Shown in pieces: positions 14,301 through 25,130 of a DNA stretch of 64,000 bases. Made by a program: the position numbers and the translations under genes. The notes beneath the pieces were generated by a model. It had not been told where the DNA came from, searched no databases, and saw only the letters and a list, made by a program, of their open reading frames with translations. Every line of letters begins with the position of its first letter. The first letter of the stretch is position 1. The DNA comes from Phyllostachys edulis (lineage: Eukaryota > Streptophyta > Magnoliopsida > Poales > Poaceae), in contig CM070568.1 in the NCBI GenBank assembly GCA_036346405.1, positions 30,539,072 to 30,603,071 on the forward strand, written 5' to 3'.

Positions 14301-14624
14301 GGAAGTTATGCTCACCTTTGCTTAATGTAAATAAATTTTAGAGGAGAAGAACTTCGCTACTGGTGTGGATCTCGACGACTAGGCTGCTACCCCAGTCGAT
14401 TGCCTATGGCAGATTAGCTTTGCTCTACTATTACTTCTTCGTCTTTCGCTATGTTCTTTATTGTTAGTTTGTAAGCCTTTCTTGTAATAAACTCTGTTTA
14501 TTATTAATAAAGTTGTGCGATTTATGGATGTTACCATATTTGTTTACTGTGTGAACTAGCTACTGATCATGTGACTAGTTCATAAATACACGCACAATTT
14601 GGGATGTTACTCCTAGGTCCGACA
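11323..14624 (+). mobile_element. Solo LTR (3302 bp) with 5-bp TSD
   Basis: Begins TGTAACACCCC at 11323 and ends taggtccgaca at 14624, so it has the canonical TG...CA ends. It is flanked by direct TTAGT at 11318-11322 and 14625-14629. The uninterrupted host sequence can be read in reverse in LTR B near 25830, where the segments on both sides of this insertion are contiguous, confirming both borders. It contains no gag or pol frame; the shared LTR motif lies at 13925-13980. A solo LTR arises by recombination between the two LTRs of a complete element, leaving one LTR and one TSD pair, which is what is seen. Confidence 0.9.
13925..13980 (+). repeat. Shared LTR motif, copy 3
   Basis: gtgggtaaagttgtacaacc followed by a ctgcagagtg core, inside the solo LTR. 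The attcgaatag half is diverged here. Confidence 0.75.
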
Positions 14625-15515
14625 TTAGTCGCACACCTATGAAAATGTGTTGAAGACATTATAAGTTGGATATCTCTTGTGGGTAAAGTGTGCAAACTCT
14701 GTAGAGTAAGAAAACTATCTGGATAGCCGTGCTCACGGTCAAGAGCATTGCTGAGAACTTGCTTGATATAGCTTTCCTTTTTATAAAAAATTTTTGTGGA
14801 TGGAATGTAAACGATGGGGTGGGATCCCAGAGATTTTAAATGGCCTGGTCGGGGACCAGCAGTAAATACGGGATAGCCTGAGCATTGAGTAGATGGAGCC
14901 ACTCAATGGTATAGGAGATTGGATCTCCACTAGTACTTTAAAAAGAAAAACTCAGTTTATAAAACCTATCTTGGTTAAATGCGAAGTCTCAAGATTTGCT
15001 ATTACTAAATCTATTTCAATAAATGGCCTTGTGCAAAATAAAAGAACCAAGAACCTCCCCTTTAATTAGCCTTGCATGTATAATAATTACATTGTGTGTT
15101 GGCTCGTAAGTACGGTTGTGCACTCATGCTCGCTATTTATATTCTTTTAATCAGTAAGCATAAAAGGAAGGCTATAGGGATAATTATGAGTATTGATCAA
15201 GACTGAAGATCGAGAAGTCTAAGAACTAGGTCGTGAGCCCACAGTCAATTGCTAGCGGGCATACCGTGCGGGTTTCATGTGTTATACTTTAATTCTACTT
15301 CCGTTACTGATCTCTAAAAGTATTTGGCCTGTTCGGCCATTCTGCAAGTCAAAAGCCATAAGGTATATTTACACTTTGTTTAATAATATGCAATAGCTTT
15401 ACATTTTCGTGATATGTGTTTGAACCAATAATGTAATTGTGTGTGCTATCTACTGATCCAGGGAATGATACAAATATACACAGTAGGTCCCAAGTTCCAA
15501 ACTTGGGGTCTGACA
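14625..15515 (+). mobile_element. LTR A, right part, with 3' terminus
   Basis: Continuation of LTR A after the solo LTR. It matches the reverse complement of 25131-25830 closely, for example around 15080-15200 against 25220-25350. The 3' end is ggggtctgaca at 15515; from 15516 the reading frame of a gypsy pol on the other strand starts abruptly, so A is inserted into, or joined to, that element. The shared LTR motif is at 14689-14740. Confidence 0.7.
14689..14740 (+). repeat. Shared LTR motif, copy 4
   Basis: gtgggtaaag, then ctctgtagag, then a diverged atctggatagccgtg. Its counterpart in LTR B is at 25701-25769. Confidence 0.8.
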
Positions 15516-15943
15516 ACTTCCAAGGTTGGTCGCATCTCCATGGCAGCAAGGAAACCATGCTCAACCACTCCCAAGTTGAGCCACTGAAATTCTTCATGGA
15601 GGACAGGCTGCTGCTCCTTGAGCATCAAGGTATTGCAATAGACCTTCCGGCAGAGTGCGTCAGCAACAACATTGGCATTGCTGGGATGATATTGGAGACC
15701 CATATCATAATCTTTGATCAACTCCAATCACCTTATTTGCCTAAGGTTCAGATCTGGTTGGGTGAACAAATATTTCAAACTGTTGTGGTCCGAATACACC
15801 TCGCAATGATTACCGATGAGGTAATGTCGCCAAATTTTCAGTGCATGGACCACATCAGTTAGCTCCAAGTCATGAGTTGGATAATTTAGATTATGAGGTC
15901 TCAATTGTCTTGATGCATAAGCCACCACCTTGCCTTCTTGCAT
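15516..15943 (-). pseudogene. Ty3/gypsy RNase H fragment, truncated
   Basis: The minus strand encodes the second half of a retrotransposon RNase H. YSDHNSLKYLF lies in the 15728-15943 frame, and a following frame (from about 15727) has the YHPSNANVVADALCRK signature that ends the RNase H region of plant chromovirus-type elements. The two pieces are in different frames, showing an indel near 15730. The frame stops at 15515, where LTR A starts, so the integrase and the 3' part of pol are missing. It functioned in removing template RNA during reverse transcription; it is non-functional here. Confidence 0.8.
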
Positions 15944-16358
15944 AAGAACACAACCGAGTCCTTGACACGAAGCATCGCAATAAATATCGAAGCTTCGGTG
16001 AATATCGGGAAGGACCAGATCGGGCTGTGGTCAACCTCTTCTTGAGTTCTTGAAAGCACTTCTCACAATCAGCTGACCACACATATTTCTTGTCCTTCTT
16101 GAGAAACTCTATCATCAGCTTCGCAATCTTGGAAAAATTCTCGATAAAGCGGCGATAGTATCCCGCTAAACCGAGAAAACTCCTCACGTCGGTTACCGAC
16201 TTGGGCTGCCCCCATGAGAGCACATCACTAACTTTGTTGGGATCCACGGCTAAGCCTCCCGCTGAAAGAACATGGCCCAAGAATGCCACTTCTTCCAACC
16301 AAAATTCGCACTTACTGAATTTCGCGTAAAGCCGGTACTTACACAGCTTCTCCAACAC
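15891..16358 (-). pseudogene. Ty3/gypsy RT connection and start of RNase H
   Basis: The frame contains FSKCEFWLEEVAFLGHV and SFLGLAGYYRRFIENF, the thumb/connection motifs that follow reverse transcriptase in Ty3/gypsy elements. Near 16030 the frame shifts: the expected continuation into the RNase H core (CDAS motif) is in another frame. It belongs to the same polyprotein as the protease-RT frame at 16386-17402, separated by a stop and frame change. Confidence 0.85.
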
Positions 16359-16385
16359 TAGCTTCAGATGTTTGGTATGCTCTTT

Positions 16386-17402
16386 TTAACTCTTCGAGTA
16401 GATGAGAATGTCATCTATGAAAATCACCACAAACTTGTCCAAATACTCCATGAATACCGCATTCATAAGGCTCATGAAATGGGCAGGAGTATTAGTCAAG
16501 CCGAAAGACATGACGGTGTACTCGTACAGTCCGTAGCGAGTAAAGAAAGTCGTCTTTGGAATAGCTTTAGATCTGATTTTTATTTGGTGATAGCCCACCC
16601 TCAAATCAATCTTGGAGAACACCCGAGCTCCAGTCAATTGATCCAAAAGGTTGTCGATCCGGGGCAGCAAGTACTTGTTCTTCACCATCACTTCATTCAG
16701 CGGACAGTAATCAACGCACATACGCAGAGTCTGGTTCTTCTTCTTTACAAAGATGACAGGACAGCCCCAAGGAGATGAGCTTAGGTGAATAAAACCCTTC
16801 TCTTGCAGCTCACCAAGTTGCTTCTTCAGCTCCTCCAATTCATTTGGAAACATCTGGTATGGCCTCTTTGAAATCGGGGCGGTACCAGACAGCAACTTGA
16901 TGATGAACTCAACGTCCTGGGCTGGCGGCATCCCAGGAAATCCTTCGGGAAATACATCTGGGAATTCACACACCACTAGGAATTCATGAATTTTCAGAGC
17001 TGACTTCGCTTCAAGCGCGAAGAGATGCGGTGCTTGCAACTTCAGTGCAAATCCAACTTGCTCGCTGGAGGCATTAGTGAGAGAAATGAATTTCTTGGCA
17101 CAATCGATTTGTCCCTGGTGTTGGGACAGCCAATCCATGGCAAGTATCACATCCAAACTTGTTGAATTGAGTAGGACAAGATCTGCCAAAAATCTCACTC
17201 CTTCAATCTCAATCGATACGGCCCGACACTTGTTTTCGACTCTCATTTCTGACCCTGAAGAATGGATAATCAAAGGAACAAGCATGGGAACAATTTGAAT
17301 ATCACTACTTGCAGCAAAGGACTTTGATATAAAAGAATGAGAAGCTCCTGGATCGAATAAAATATTAGCATAACTAGAATTGACGAGAAGTGTACCCAAC
17401 AC
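16386..17402 (-). pseudogene. Ty3/gypsy protease and reverse transcriptase
   Basis: A 338-codon open frame. Residues about 1-110 are a retroviral-type aspartic protease, but the active-site triplet reads Asp-Pro-Gly (FDPGASHSFIS) rather than Asp-Ser/Thr-Gly. Residues about 180-338 are reverse transcriptase: FSKIDLRVGYHQI carries the first catalytic Asp, MSFGLTN the conserved central motif, and FIDD the catalytic pair. Motif order and wording are those of the Del/Tekay-type chromovirus group of plants. The frame ends in a stop just after the FIDD region, earlier than in an intact polyprotein. It is flanked by gag on the higher-coordinate side, so PR-RT-RNase H run right to left. The copy is defective. 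Confidence 0.9.
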
Positions 17403-18570
17403 GATGTCGGGTGCCTCCTACGCTTCCTCGGCCGAGATATGGTTGACTCGACCGCATCCCAAGATCTAAGATATTTGGAGAGTCTTCTGAGCTTGAGGAG
17501 GATCACGGCCTTGCCCTTGCCCCAGATTAGGGCGAGGGGTTGCTTCGATCTTCTTTGGGCAATTGTTCGCTTAGTGCCCCTTGCTGTTGCAGTAAAAGTA
17601 AGTGACCTCGGTAGTTGGATTGCGGAGATCACCTTGCTGTCCCGCAGGTGCTCGTGGTTGAAACACGGCCTGCGGTAGGCGAGGTACAATTGTCAGTGGC
17701 CTCGGTGGTGGTGGAGATTGAAAACGGGGCATCGGGGGTTGTCTGAAGCGAGGTCGGGGAAAGCTGCCCCTTGTTGAAACTTGGGCCTCCCTCTTGCACT
17801 TGCGAGACTCGTCAAGCGCTCTCTCCTTGTGCTCAGTGACAGTGGCCTTGTCAACCAAAGTATGAAAGTCGGGGAAGTCAATGACAGATAACTTGTGTTG
17901 CAGCTCCTCAGTCAAACCGTCTAGAAACTTCTCTTACTTGGCAGCATCAGTAGGCACATCCTCAAGAGCATAACAAGAAAGGTGATTGAATTCATGGAGA
18001 TACTCCGTCACCGACTTGCGCCCTTGCTTGAGCGCAAAGAACTCCTTCTTCTTTAGCTTCATCAAGCCGATAGGAACATGAGCCCGTCGGAAGGCAGTAT
18101 GAAACTCCTCCCAAGTGATGGTTCGGCTTGCAAGCTGCATGGTGAGGAAGTTTTCCTACCATGAGTGTGCTACCCCCTCTAGTTGATGAGAGGCAAACAA
18201 CACCTTCTCAATGTCTGGGCATTGAGCGATGTTAAGCTTCCGCTCGACGAGACGAAGCTAGTCGTCCACGTCGAGGGGATCTTCAGACTAGGAGAAGGTC
18301 GGTGGCTGCGTGCGGAGGAATTCTGAAAGTCCTCCCCGCGATTGATGTCCACCTCCTCCTGATGATTTAGAGGAGCCAGATGGAATGGAGGTGTTCAAGC
18401 GATCTGCTTGAGGATCCTCGTCTAATCCATTCGGTTTCGCTCGATCTGAGCGAGGACCTCAGCCATGGTGGGAGGAGGTGAGAGTTCCTCATCATGGCTA
18501 GGTTGCTGACTCTAGCAACCCCGGTTTCGTCCAGCCATCCTACTCCGATGAAGTAGGTTAGCAACAGCAA
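17403..18570 (-). pseudogene. Ty3/gypsy gag remnant
   Basis: Frames at 17934-18140 and 17571-17915 read as one retrotransposon gag domain (TITWEEFHTAFRRAHVP; KEFFALKQGRKSVTEYLHEF). A proline/arginine-rich tail and a damaged zinc knuckle follow: the first Cys of the CCHC box is replaced and a stop follows the His. Upstream, towards 18540, the frame is broken by several stops. Gag packages RNA; this copy cannot encode a complete protein. It sits directly upstream of the protease-RT frame, as expected for a chromovirus-type element. Confidence 0.8.
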
Positions 18571-19299
18571 CTGGATACTAGATACAAAAGACAGCAGTAG
18601 AGAAGTAATCGACTAATGCAATATTAATCTAACATGTGTGCATACATATAATTATCAAGAATTGAACTCTAAATATTTTTATAAAGGCATAAGAGCCAGC
18701 ACAAAAACCAGAAATCAAAAGGTTAGTTTTCCCGGCACGACTAACTCGTATTGAACGAACGAGCAATCGGTTGGGATGAAAAATTTTGGAACACAAACCA
18801 AGTTCGATCGCATCTAAGGAGCATGGTAAAGACCATCTAGGGGTGATTTTGGCACTAGCCATCTATAATCACGTCTTACCCTTTTATTCCCATGATTTTT
18901 AGTTGAATTACCCTTTCAATTTTAACCCTAACGACGAATTATGTGCTCACTGTCTAGATTTTGCGCTTGCTCTCCATATTTGTCCGTCGAGCTCCGAGAT
19001 GAAATTTCCTACTCCGAGCACCTCCTAACTTCATCTAAGGACAGCCAACACTTCATATTTTTCAACTCTCATTGAACCCCTAATCTGAAATTCAACGGCA
19101 TCCAACTAGCTTTTGAAAGAGATGAGAGGGAACACATTTTGACAAATCAAACATAGAGCAAGGTGAGATGAGCAAGCTAAGATACATAAGGAATAAAATC
19201 CGAGTGCTTACTTAATTTTCATCAAATATTTGATATTTTGTAACTAAAATTTTCAAATACTCTAAAGACGACCAAGCTAGGGGTTTCTACGGTCAGTAT
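18571..19299 (-). other. Leader between primer-binding site and gag
   Basis: No coding feature is seen. By position this is the untranslated leader of the minus-strand gypsy element, AT-rich and with scattered stops. Confidence 0.5.
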
Positions 19300-19313
19300 G
19301 GCTCTAATATAAA
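19300..19313 (-). other. Degenerate gypsy primer-binding site
   Basis: On the plus strand it reads ggctctaatataaa, close to the complement of the initiator-Met tRNA primer site (ggctctgatacca) used by many plant gypsy elements. It lies 4 bp from the LTR end at 19318, the normal position. It has several mismatches. Confidence 0.6.
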
Positions 19314-19317
19314 CTTT

Positions 19318-22300
19318 TGTGAGAGCCACCGGGCGATTTAACTTGTAATGCTTAATCTTCCAATTGGTCCTAGCATCACAAATTAAATTTCCCCGCTCTT
19401 GGTGTATTATGTACCTCCCAGGAGCAGTACACATACACCTTCACAAACATAGCACCAATTCCATACGCAAGTTATTACAATACTGAGTCTTCATACTTTA
19501 CAACACAAAAGACATACAAAGTCATATTACATCTATAGGGCCGACCGGCCAAATAACATGATAAAACATCGAGTTTGTAGTGGAAGCAAAAGCCATAAGA
19601 TGGCAGTGAACAAAATCCAACCAGCTGCCCTTAGCCACAAGGCAACCGATCGGAACCACCAAGCTAGTCGTCAAGGTCGAAGTCGGTCTCACAATAGCTA
19701 ACCCCTTGGGGGTCAACTTCCTTTGCAGTAAGTGGAGAATACCGTTGAGTACAAAATTGTACTCGTAAGACTTACAAATAACAAACTTATACATAGCTAC
19801 ATGCATTCAAGTATCAAAGGAAAGCTTATACACTAGGCAATTTTCAGCATAAAGGCATTTTCTTTGCAATAGAGTAATAGATTGAAAGGCAACATGCCAA
19901 ATCTGTTTTTAATTGTTCAAATAACAGCGAGACAACATTTATAAACATAATTAACATCCTACAGGTGACTACCCATAGCCACCACAACAATAACATGAAT
20001 TACCCATTCGTACCACCCGATTGCAAGTTTTATCGAAATATTGAGTCTAACTCTTGCAAAACCTAATCCAGCGTGTTCATAACCAAGAACGTAGCTATTC
20101 GAATAGATTATACCCTACAGGGTGTGTACAACTTTACCCACATGCCAGACCGCTCCTCTGCCAAGCTATCGAGCACACTTTCAAAGGTATGCTAGCAGAG
20201 CTAAGTTCTACGAGACGTTTTCCAATAATATGCAATAACTAAGAACCGCCCATATGGGTGAGACCCTCCTTGAACTTCCCATGTGTGTGCAAACGGGGTT
20301 CCCACGGAGGACCCATGCGTTGTGTCAGAGTCATCGGTCCAGCCTCAGCAACTGCTGATGCTCCTCACGCGAGGGAACCTACCTGGATCCTACCTGGCAC
20401 AATCCCAATGATAATATAATATTTTTCTTCCTAACAATTACCACCTGCGGCTCAAAGTTAACACACAACAAAGTACTAAGTCAAGAGGGCCCCATAATAC
20501 CCTCATGTGGATGCACACAATAATACTTGGATCGAGTGTGACACAAGATGTTCGGTTCTTGTTGACTTGGGCACAAACCACACACGAAAACTACACCATC
20601 AAACCATATGCCCAAGTCTAAATCCTTTTATTTTCAGTTTTAGTTTTCCAAATACAATATTTACATGAGTACCCTGACCCAAGTAATTAGAGTGATGATA
20701 TAATGGCCATCGCCGAAGCGATGATCCCCATACTATCGTTCTAAACATTGCTAAGCGACACAGACTCGTATACAATATAAAAATGACTAGAGCCCATCCA
20801 TCGAGCTCTAAATCATAGCAGACATATTAACCTAGGCTCAGTGGTAAAGGATGAACATTTACCTAGAGCTCATGCATCTACTTAGGATTAACTACCTCGA
20901 ACGAGAATTTAAACATCAAACTAGAGCATGCATACATTCATTTGCAAACAAGATAATAGCATTTGAACATAATAGGATCAACATGACCAAAGGAGGGATT
21001 GCTTGCCTTGCTAGAGATATTCCATATGCTGTTGAGGATCACTCTCGAAAGCACTCGAATCTTGAAAACTATCAAGCGAATGAGAAGAGCGAATAAGAAT
21101 GAATATCGTCGAATAAAACCCAAAAGTTCAAATTCATCAAAAATGCATGAAATTTACACAAAAGGTATATTATGATTTTAGATGAATTTATTTAAAAATA
21201 ATTTGATTTGGAGTTTGCATGTGAGAGTTATGCCCTAACGAAAATCTGTTGGAGGAGAAAATCATCGTTCGATTACTATAGCGGAATTAATTATTTTTGC
21301 AAAAATCTCCAGAAAGGTGGTGTAGGTAAAAATTACATGGTCAGATAGATCATAACATGTTATGAACAACAAAAATTGATTCACCTCATTTGGAGTTCAA
21401 ATGAATTTTCTATGCATTTTCAAAGTTCTACCATTAGTGTACAAATACTTTGAACATCAAGATTTTATGTTATAGTAACATGCTTAAAACCTATTCCAAG
21501 TTAAATTACAATAAAAATGGAAACTAACAAAATTTATATCACTCAATTTGGAGTTATAATGAAATACTTATGAATTTTTTAATTTAAATGAATTTTTAGT
21601 GTAAAAATAACTCCTTCCATAAATTAATTCGAACTTTGAAATATTATGGTATGGTAACATGTTTCAAACCCATTCTAAGTTAAATTACATTAAAAATAGA
21701 AACCAACAAAATTGGTTTCACCCAATTTGGAGTTAAAATGAAATACTTATGAATTTTTGAAACTTAAACCATTTTTAGTGCAAAAGTAATTCATTTCGGT
21801 ATTTCTAAATGTATTAAATACATTTCTTATGCAGACTGACCTAGCCATGGTAACTGACCTGTGGGTCCTATGTTCATAGTGTTTTCCTTTTATTTTAATT
21901 TCGGTTAATTCCCTCTTGACATGTGGGTCCCTTGTATCATAGTCTCGGCTCACCCAATAGTGCGTGGACCTTCGGTGATGTGAGCATGCCACAAACGCAT
22001 ACGAGTATAAAGGTGAACTTGTTCCTTCAGCTTTAATTTTTTAAAATAAGAATATGAAGCTGCCTAATCATGAAAATGTATATTTGTGTAGCTATACAAG
22101 GAGGAATGCATTAACACCTAAAGGGTTCAAGTTGGATACGTTCTGGAATCCAATTCAGCCTCGGAGACAGCACTTACTTCAAACGTGCATAACTTTTACA
22201 TACGGAGTCCGTTGGAGGTCCACGAGTACTTGATAGAAATCTTATCTCGTCCTCTTTCCAATGGATCTAGCCCTACCTCCAAATTCCTTCTAAGCGTGCC

Positions 22301-24601
22301 ACAATCGCCAAAACAATCCAGCATTGTTTCTGAGCCCGAGACAAAACGGTGTTGCGCCACCTCCACTTGGGCCCATAGGCCTTGTAACCCTAGGGTTTGG
22401 TATTGTTCAAGAGGTCTTGTTTATGTGTGAACAGTGCCACCGCCCCTCCCTTCTCCTCTTCCTCCTTTACATAGTGGCTGTCACCCTTTGAGTTTGGTGG
22501 GTTTTGTTATATTAAAGTTTAGCTTTGCTACTTTATACATTGTCCTCTTGTTCGACGAGTACAACAGCGACATTATTCTTTGGAACCCCACTTATCAATA
22601 CGATCTTAATTCCTATTTGTAATTTCAGATTGCTTATTATCTTGTTCTTGCTTATTCTTCGATTGCTCATAGGAATTGAACCTCGTGTTCGGGTCAACCG
22701 CGTTCTTGGCACAGTTGATAACCACTCGGAGTGTGGTTTAGTGATTGCTTGGTGTTCTGGTCATGATCGGTTAGAATCATGCATCATCAAAGTCGTACCT
22801 CCACAAATCAACGTATCATCCTATCGGAAGATCGGGACCCAACTTTCTCATCATTCGGTCCACCACACAATGCATTGGTCCATGGACCAAGGAGGGGTTT
22901 CCTATGCACTTAAAGCCCTCGAGCTCGTATGTCATAGGGACAAAGCAGCATAAAACTGGTCATTAGAAACAACTAATCATTACTTAACCTAAAGACAGTG
23001 ATTAGCTCTTAATTTATTACGTGCTACATTGATTGTCGATTTTTTCGACAATAGAGAGTGCTCTGCCGCGAGCTTGTCGGGCCTGTTGCTGGTGATGCAG
23101 TCCACGGCGATGGTTGGAGAAGACTAAAATGGAATCCTTGAACTATTGTGCACCCGATGGTGCCGGCAGCGATGGCCGGGACGGCGTGTGGCGGCGGTGC
23201 ACCGAAGAAGGGCGGAGGAGAGGCTACAACCAAAACGGCAATAGCCACTCGGTGATGCTTTAAGCTAAAATGTGAGCGCCTAAGTACTTACGAGGTACGT
23301 CGAGTGTACTGAAGTGATGCGGAGAGGAAGAGCTCACTGGAGATGATCTAGCGGCGAAGACCCGTGGCGGCGACGGCGATTCAATGAGGGGAGCTCAACC
23401 TGAGCAAAGAGAGTTGCAAAGAGAGGTATGGGAAGGTTAATTGAGACCATGAGATGGTTACTCAATAGCAAGTTTGGGTATTGACTCACCGTGCCGGAGT
23501 TAGAGATGAAGATGAAGCTTTCGGCCGATTTTGAAGAAAAACCAAATTCCAACAACTCCTACAATCAAACGGCAAAATTAGGTTGGGGGAATTGAAGGTG
23601 GTGCTCTGGAACAAAACGTTACACGGATAGAGTGGAGAAAAACCCTCTAGGGTGGCTGATATGCTATAGCAGTGCTCGGCCAAGAATGAGAGCTTGAGCT
23701 CGGCCTTGTGCTCGGGCTCGATTGTGAGAGTGAGACGGTGGGAGAGAGGTAGGGAAGTAGCTCAGGGTGGGAAAAGAGAGAATGGAGAGGCTCGAGGCTC
23801 TTTTATAGGTCGAAGGGCGGAGCTACGCGAGGAGGCCAGTGGAGCTCTCAGGAATATGGGCGTTGACGGGCGTGAGCAACGTCGAGAAGACAGTGAGGCG
23901 ATGGGGGCAGGTGAGACGGTGCGGCCGAGGAGGTGAAACCAGGGACGTGCATCAAAATCCGGGGGTGAGGCCGTTAGGCGGCACGGCATGCTAACGCGTC
24001 GACGCAGCCATGGCGTGCGCTGGCGTGGTTGTGCCGTGCATGTGGAGATGAAGCCTTGCCAACGGGGCCCACCAGTCAGCCGAAGAGGTAAGAGTTCTAG
24101 GTTTTCTGATTTTTGCTAATTCGGCTGAGAGCTAGAAGGAATTTTTAGATGAAGATTTTTAGCTCCAAAAATTACAAAAAAATTTAGGCAACGTGTCTGA
24201 CACTATGTATGGCATTGTGTAATTTTTCTAGAGTTTTTTATATAATGCATTTTTCTCCAGAATTGTTTTAAGCTCCTGTTTTAAAGGTTTGACTTTCAAA
24301 TCTCAACTTTGACTAGCTGTTTTAAAATAGCAAATAAAATTCATAAATTATGAAAATTTTCAGGTGAGTCACTTAGATGTTCTAGAACCTAGAAAAATTA
24401 TTTCTAGAGGTCGTTCACATTATTTGCTTTATATATCCTAAAGGATTATGCTTCTAGTGAATTGATGCCTTAGGTTTCCAAAATGCACAAAACCAATGAA
24501 TGGAAATCTAGAGAATTCAAATGACATCAAGATGCATCAAAAGTTTTAAATTTTCACATTTTTGTACATTCAAAACACAAACCCATATTTGGGATGTTAC
24601 A
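19318..24601 (-). mobile_element. LTR C of the gypsy element (about 5.3 kb)
   Basis: On the plus strand it starts tgtgagagccaccgggcg next to the primer-binding site and ends tttgggatgttaca at 24601. Read on the minus strand it starts TGTAACATCCC and ends in CA, so both ends fit LTR rules. It belongs to the gag-pol remnant at 15516-18570 and would be its 5' LTR; the 3' LTR is lost. The shared LTR motif is at 20076-20142, and a GC-rich block lies at about 23030-24090. A length of 5.3 kb is long for an LTR, so internal insertions are possible. No genes were recognised inside; the frames at 22185-22953 and 23024-23989 look incidental. Confidence 0.65.
20076..20142 (-). repeat. Shared LTR motif, copy 5
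   Basis: Reverse orientation copy: gtagctattcgaatag, then ctacagggtg, then tgtacaactttacccac. Confidence 0.8.
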
Positions 24602-25130
24602 CATCTAGCAGAGCCGATAACGTCTTGGCGGAAGACGAAGTACGGCGGATTATGCGAGTGACGGTAGCGTGCGATGAACGCTGCGGCGTGCACGGCATGA
24701 CTAGCGACCGCGGCGCGCGGCACACGGCAATGGCGAACGAAGCGGCATGGGAGGCTGCGAGGGCCGTGCATGGGAGCGCCGCGCATGGCGCCTGGCTCGA
24801 TGGTCGGTGGCGCGGCGTGGTTAGCGCATGGTGCCGCCACGGTCAGGGTGCGACACCAGGCCACGTGCAACAGTCAAACATATACTCCGGTACATTGCTG
24901 GTACGCGGAACTATGGCTGTCATTACACGAAGAAGTTGGAGGAGCCACAGTTTGTCGGCTACAGCGATAGCGACATGTCCGGCGACGTCGATGACCGCAA
25001 GAGCACAACAGGCATCTGGGCCGCATCAAGATCAAGAAAGCGCATCAAGGATTAGGGGATGTTTGTTGAATAATCCTTAATGTGTTGTTTATTTTTGTGT
25101 TTATTGTGTTTCGGTTTTGCATGGCTACCA
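24602..25130 (+). mobile_element. Ty1/copia remnant (RNase H tail and 3' LTR start)
   Basis: The plus-strand frame 24828-25055 contains the end of a copia RNase H (ILRYIAGT, GYSDSDMSGD, DDRKSTTGI), the signature of the last domain of copia pol. It is followed by a purine-rich tract (attaggggatg) and, at 25064, tgttgaataatcc, a typical start for a copia LTR. Upstream, 24602-24850 is GC-rich without a recognisable copia domain, so most of pol is missing. The right border with LTR B, near 25130, is approximate. The element cannot be autonomous. Confidence 0.75.

Noticed and set aside
15437..15862. Plus-strand 141-codon frame
   Set aside because: Antisense of the RNase H remnant and the LTR A end.
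16368..16778. Plus-strand 136-codon frame
   Set aside because: Antisense shadow of the reverse transcriptase frame.
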